Shown here in pieces: positions 28,675 to 32,500 of a stretch of DNA of 32,500 bases (position 1 is the first letter of the stretch; every line of letters begins with the position of its first letter). The DNA is from Chrysomallon squamiferum (Eukaryota > Mollusca > Gastropoda > Neomphalida > Peltospiridae). The stretch spans positions 2,267,989 to 2,300,488 of the forward strand of contig CM022668.1 of NCBI GenBank assembly GCA_012295275.1. The letters run 5' to 3'. Position numbers and translations under genes: made by a program. Below the pieces are notes generated by a model, which saw nothing but the letters and a program-made list of their open reading frames with translations, was not told where the DNA came from and did not search any database.

Positions 28675-29734
28675 CTGTATATACTGTCTGTATAACATTA
28701 TTAAGAAAAGGCGTGTATTACTCAAGGCTGTGATATATCACCTGTATTAGACACAAAAGAAATAGAATAACAATATATATGGAATATTAATTAACAAATT
28801 ATTATTCTGTCTTCATTACATAACATTGTCAAGTAGTATGAGTTTTATCTGTCAGTTATTTTAAACACAAAACAATGAATTAGACTTTTAACAACTCCTC
28901 TTACAGACTAATTATCACAAATTAACACACTGTTTAATTACAGTAATTAATAAACAGGAAAAGCATGACAAGCACTGAGCCATATCCTCTTTTGATCATA
29001 TTTTGGTCACATGATCAAACATTAATCTAATTCGCATGCAAGTCAACACTGCTGAACTTGTTAATAAATAATTTGCACATTTTATGTTCTTTCTTTTCAG
29101 TTTCCGTATTAATTAAAACATTAATTAAAGTGTATAGTTACGTTAACAAATTTACATGTGTGTAATTTATAAATAGTTCAAAATGAACTGATTTTAATAA
29201 AATAAAACAAATAAATAACTATATTAAATTAATAAATAAATAAAAAAAAAAAAAAAAAAAAATAAAAATGGCTTAAAATAGTTTTTCAGAAGTAATTTTT
29301 CTTCCCATTATTTTTCAATGGAAATTTTGCATTGCCAGTTCAAAATGAATGAATGAATAGTTTAACCAGAGTAAACAAAAATTGAAACAATTGTTGTTGT
29401 TTTTTTTTTTTTTTTTTGTATATAATGATTTTTTACATTACTATACTCCTCTGTTACAGAATCAAAAAATAATAATAATTTTAAAAATAACTGACTTTAT
29501 TTATACAAAATATTTTGTTAAACAGTTTATCTTTTATTTTTTCCTATTACAAAAAAATCAAAATCAGTTTCAGAAGAAAAAATCTTTTTTTCTTATTTAA
29601 AATTTTAATGTAAACTGATTAGTGTATATTCAAAATTTTTAATTAAATTCACATTTATAGAAAATTCATTGAAATGTGTAAAACAAATAGTTATTAAATT
29701 TACTTTTGTTTTTACATTTATATTGAAGTTATAT
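28673..29734. other. AT-rich spacer
   Basis: Contains an inverted repeat (tttgatca 28991-28998 with tgatcaaa 29012-29019) enclosing tcacatga (29007-29014), an MITF/TFE-type M-box. Also poly-A near 29243-29262, poly-T at 29399-29417, and a strong plus-strand acceptor at 29100 whose frames close within 19 codons. The 72-codon frame at 29382-29600 is F/K/N-rich and noncoding in character. Confidence 0.5.
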
Positions 29735-30040
29735 AAGATAGTTTAGTAATTTTACATTTATTCAAAATCTGTATGTTAAAAACTTCACCAATTTTACATT
29801 TATATGAAACTACTTTACAACAGTTTAATAATTTTACATGTATACAAAATCTGTATGAGTTAAAAACTGTTAAAAAGTGTTCAGTAATTTCACATTTATA
29901 TAAAAATTTTTATGAGTTAAAAAGTGTTGAGTAATTTCACATTTATATAAAATTTTTTATGAGTTAAAAACTCTTGAATAATTTCACATTTATATAAATT
30001 TTTTTATGAGTTAAAAACTGTTGAGTAATTTCACATTTAA
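29735..30040. repeat. About 47-bp AT-rich minisatellite
   Basis: Six to seven copies marked by taatttcacatttatataaa and atgagttaaaaactgttgag. The leftmost copies are most diverged, and the last runs directly into the unique island at 30040. Confidence 0.88.
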
Positions 30041-30073
30041 AACTGCTCACAGGACCTGTGATGTGAGCAGTTT
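30040..30073. other. Nested inverted repeats, possible hairpin
   Basis: Perfect 11-bp arms (aaactgctcac 30040-30050, gtgagcagttt 30063-30073) flank a 12-base loop. A second, competing palindrome, tcacagg-a-cctgtga (30047-30061), overlaps the left arm and the loop, so transcript or DNA could adopt two alternative folds. Confidence 0.75.
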
Positions 30074-30430
30074 ATCTGTGGGAACAATAATTGTAAAATC
30101 CTACGAGCCCAGCCTTTCATTAATTCCTGTCTTAGCGAAACAATTGTTTGTCAGTGGCCTTGAAGAATACTTTGTCAATAGATTTTCAATTTTCTTTTTG
30201 CTGGGTCACGCTGACCTGCAGTAGACTTGTATAGGGACACGAAATTCCATTGACGGACTTGTCCACTGCAGACAATGGCGTGAGCGGCCGATGTCAAGTT
30301 CTGGGCTGAGATTTAAATATTCCGATGAGAAAATACACATCGTATTGTCGTATGTAACTCTTAGCATTGTGTGTGCGTTGAATACAGGATTTTAATCTCT
30401 TCCCTGGTTCTGTATCACATTCCCGATTTT
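30074..30430. promoter_or_regulatory. Unique island with a cluster of factor-site palindromes
   Basis: A patch of unique, CpG-containing DNA between minisatellites. It holds acaataattgt (30084-30094) and aaacaattgttt (30138-30149), both SOX-type inverted pairs; a perfect IR3 ggtca-cgc-tgacc (30204-30216); ggacttgtcc (30255-30264), a full p53-type half-site; and gacaatgg. The density of palindromic sites suggests a conserved enhancer. A 67-codon frame (30021-30224) lacks an ATG start; its balanced residues (for example KSYEPSLSLIPVLAKQLFVS) leave room for a coding exon instead. Confidence 0.35.
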
Positions 30431-30563
30431 TATCAGTTGACGAAATTTTGTTATTATTACTGAAGTTTTTATTTATATTTTTATTTTAATCAGTTTAAAT
30501 ATCGTTTTAGTTAAAGTTTAGAAATCTTCATTTTTAACATTGAGAGATTTTATATGTATAATT

Positions 30564-30564
<1 letters not shown>

Positions 30565-30634
<70 letters not shown>
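30565..30634. repeat. (TC)n-(TA)n compound microsatellite
   Basis: About 22 TC dinucleotides directly followed by about 12 TA. The frames with L/S and I/Y runs here are artefacts. Confidence 0.96.
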
Positions 30635-30640
<6 letters not shown>

Positions 30641-30884
30641 GTACATATATATGTATATAAACTGTATCAATCCATTCATCTATCTATCTACCTGTCTGTT
30701 TTTCTTTCTGTCCATATCTCTGTCTATACATCCATACACCCATCTCTATTATCTCTATATGTAACTGTCTACAATCAGAAAAGATGTTTTTTTATAACAA
30801 AATCAATAAATATCCTGTATATAAAAGCAGTTTCAATTAATTAATTACCAAAATAAGCCTTGAAGAAAAAATAAAAATTTTAAA

Positions 30885-31162
30885 CAAAATTACACACACA
30901 CATATATGATTATATAGATACACACACACACATATAATTATATAGACACACACACACATATAATTATACACACACACACATATAATTATATAGATACACA
31001 CACACATATAATTATACACACACACACATATAATTATATAGATACACACAAACACATATAATTATATAGACACACACACACATATATAATTATATAGACA
31101 CACACACACATATATAATTATATAGACACACACACATATAATTATATAGACACACACACACA
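30885..31162. repeat. Composite minisatellite: CA tract plus AT word
   Basis: About a dozen copies of atataattatatagata or atataattatac joined by CA tracts of 4-7 repeats. This is the same design as the 6900-7945 array (non-simple word plus private CA tract), with a different word. Confidence 0.93.
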
Positions 31163-31254
31163 ACTGTAATTCATAAAAACGTTACATAAAACTATTATAT
31201 AATCATAATAAGTATGACAAAAATGAACCCTGACATTCCTTATCTTGTCCTCAG

Positions 31255-31334
31255 CCTTCAATTAACAGAGGCTATCAGGTGACTGTTTTCATTGCCAGAC
31301 TTTTCACATCTGATGTTAATTACTCATTGTTCAG
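31255..31334 (+). CDS. Candidate internal exon, 80 nt
   Basis: A strong plus-strand acceptor (ccttatcttgtcctcag) and a donor (ttcag|gtaaaa, GT at 31335) bound 80 nt. Exactly one frame is open: 26 codons in phase 0 plus two bases, reading PSINRGYQVTVFIARLFTSD and ending VNYSLF. The other frames stop within nine codons. The flanking introns would be phase 0 and phase 2. The candidate donor at 26254 upstream is on the same strand and its short frame ends in phase 0, so the two could join, but intervening exons may exist. No family is recognised. Confidence 0.33.
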
Positions 31335-31876
31335 GTAAAAATCTATTGTTCACGGCAGATTAGAAAATCAGGTCAGAATGTCTAGTGATGACTAATTTAC
31401 AGTTTTCTTTATTGAAGACAATTTGATACAAGTTTTATTGCTTTTTCACAGCATTTTAACTATAACTGGAAATCAAGCTTTCACAGTGAAAAGAACTGAA
31501 TGAATGATTTGTTTCATCCAAGTTTTTACTTGGGTGACGAGATTTCTCAACTGGAAGAATAACGTAAATAATGAAAATCAACAGCATTCTTATAGTCTTG
31601 TATTATATAAACTTTCTATTTGTAAAGACTGACTATACTGACGTGTGAATCTAGACTGAAGCTTACTGAGTTTAAAATGAACTAGTGCTGATATCAGTGA
31701 CTGATCTTAAAATAATTCTTTATCCTGTAATTGTTTAGTTTGGCTAACAACAAAATGATATTAAGTTGATTCTGTTATAAAATATTTCATCCAGTCTGTT
31801 TGTCTTATTCCCAACTAGAGATGTGACATCATCGTAGAGAGGTCATTTACTGACAGCAACTACTCTGACCTCAACA
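31335..31876. other. Unique DNA without a supported gene
   Basis: An acceptor-like ttattgctttttcacag at 31450 opens 15 codons (HFNYNWKSSFHSEKN) before TGA, too short to call. An aggtca (31839-31844) and an inverted tgacct (31867-31872) stand 22 bp apart. Confidence 0.45.
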
Positions 31877-32115
31877 TAATAATAATAGTATTATTAACAA
31901 CAACAACAACAACAACAACAACAATAATGGCAGTAGTGATAATAATAACAATAATAATAATAGCATCAGTAACTGTAATAATAGTAATAGCAACACTATA
32001 ATAATAATAATAATGAATATATAATAAATAATAAATAAAATAATTTAGAAAATGATAAATAATAATAGTAATAACAGAACAACAACAACACTAATAATAA
32101 AAGTATGAGTAGTAA
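31877..32115. repeat. AAC and AAT triplet repeats
   Basis: Perfect AAC run (31899-31923) surrounded by interrupted AAT/TAG/GTA triplets up to about 32115. Confidence 0.9.
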
Positions 32116-32500
32116 TAATATTTAATTAAGTTTTTATTTTACATTAGTAATCACAATTAATATCACATTTGAAATAATCAAAGAATAACTGCTCCCCAAC
32201 AGTTACATCTCTACACACAGCAGTTAGATAGATAATCAGTGGGAATTATGATTACCTCAGATACAAGAGATATCCACACCGTGCAATAAACTATTTATAA
32301 CACATTCGTGATATATCTCTATTAACAATTTAACAGTACTTGAAAGAATTCTTTACAGCCAATTCCTTTTTTCAAAACTAATGCACGGAGAATAACTTCT
32401 TACTTCAGATAAGATGTAAAAGACATTACCCACTTTTTTTTGTCACTTTTAGAATCCAGAAATATTTCTTTGATGATAAAAAACATAAAATAAGAGAGAA
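32116..32500. other. AT-rich end of window, nothing seen
   Basis: Unique AT-rich sequence with no exon, RNA gene or motif that could be supported. Confidence 0.6.

Overview
The window looks like intergenic or intronic DNA from an animal nuclear genome. It is very rich in A+T and packed with simple repeats, compound microsatellites and minisatellites. CpG is scarce except in a few islands, which fits a genome whose bulk DNA is methylated. There is no bacterial gene density, no long conserved reading frame and no operon structure. A mollusc or other spiralian is plausible from the repeat texture (TAG/TAC triplets, TATG/TGTTTG tracts, CA-rich compound satellites), but nothing in the sequence fixes the species. 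No protein family was recognised, so every coding call below rests on splice sites and open frames only, at low to moderate confidence.

Layout. 1-6500: microsatellites and minisatellites (notably 3247-3475 and 4130-4925), with a possible small minus-strand exon (2942-3034) and an 82-codon Cys-rich frame (5407-5655). 6500-8210: a possible 58-base plus-strand exon, a composite repeat whose copies each carry their own CA tract (6900-7945), then a promoter-like CRE, TATA and initiator set (7992-8076). 8210-14700: more minisatellites, dominated by a satellite of about 40 bp filling 10436-13812. 14700-20450: AT-rich DNA with triplet repeats and candidate exons on both strands, plus nuclear-receptor half-sites near 16428. 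20460-21200: a CpG-enriched island with a CRE and an inverted CCAAT box, possibly a promoter. 21789-24490: an acidic-rich candidate first exon, (GA)n tracts, a candidate minus-strand last exon and an 860-bp TGTATG/TGTTTG array. 24540-26560: the least repetitive part, CpG-enriched, with tandem CACGTG boxes, an RORE overlapping a perfect inverted-repeat estrogen-response-type element, a perfect TTACGTAA palindrome and a strong splice donor at 26254. 26560-30040: an AT-rich desert. 30040-30430: an island of unique DNA with hairpins, SOX-type palindromes and a second perfect inverted-repeat element. 30560-32500: repeats with one plausible plus-strand exon (31255-31334).

Reading as a whole: the most economical model, which is inference, has two regulatory islands (about 20.5-21.2 kb and 24.5-26.5 kb). 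Transcription may run leftward from the first and rightward from the second, into introns swollen by tandem repeats. RNA-seq or a related genome would be needed to prove any exon.
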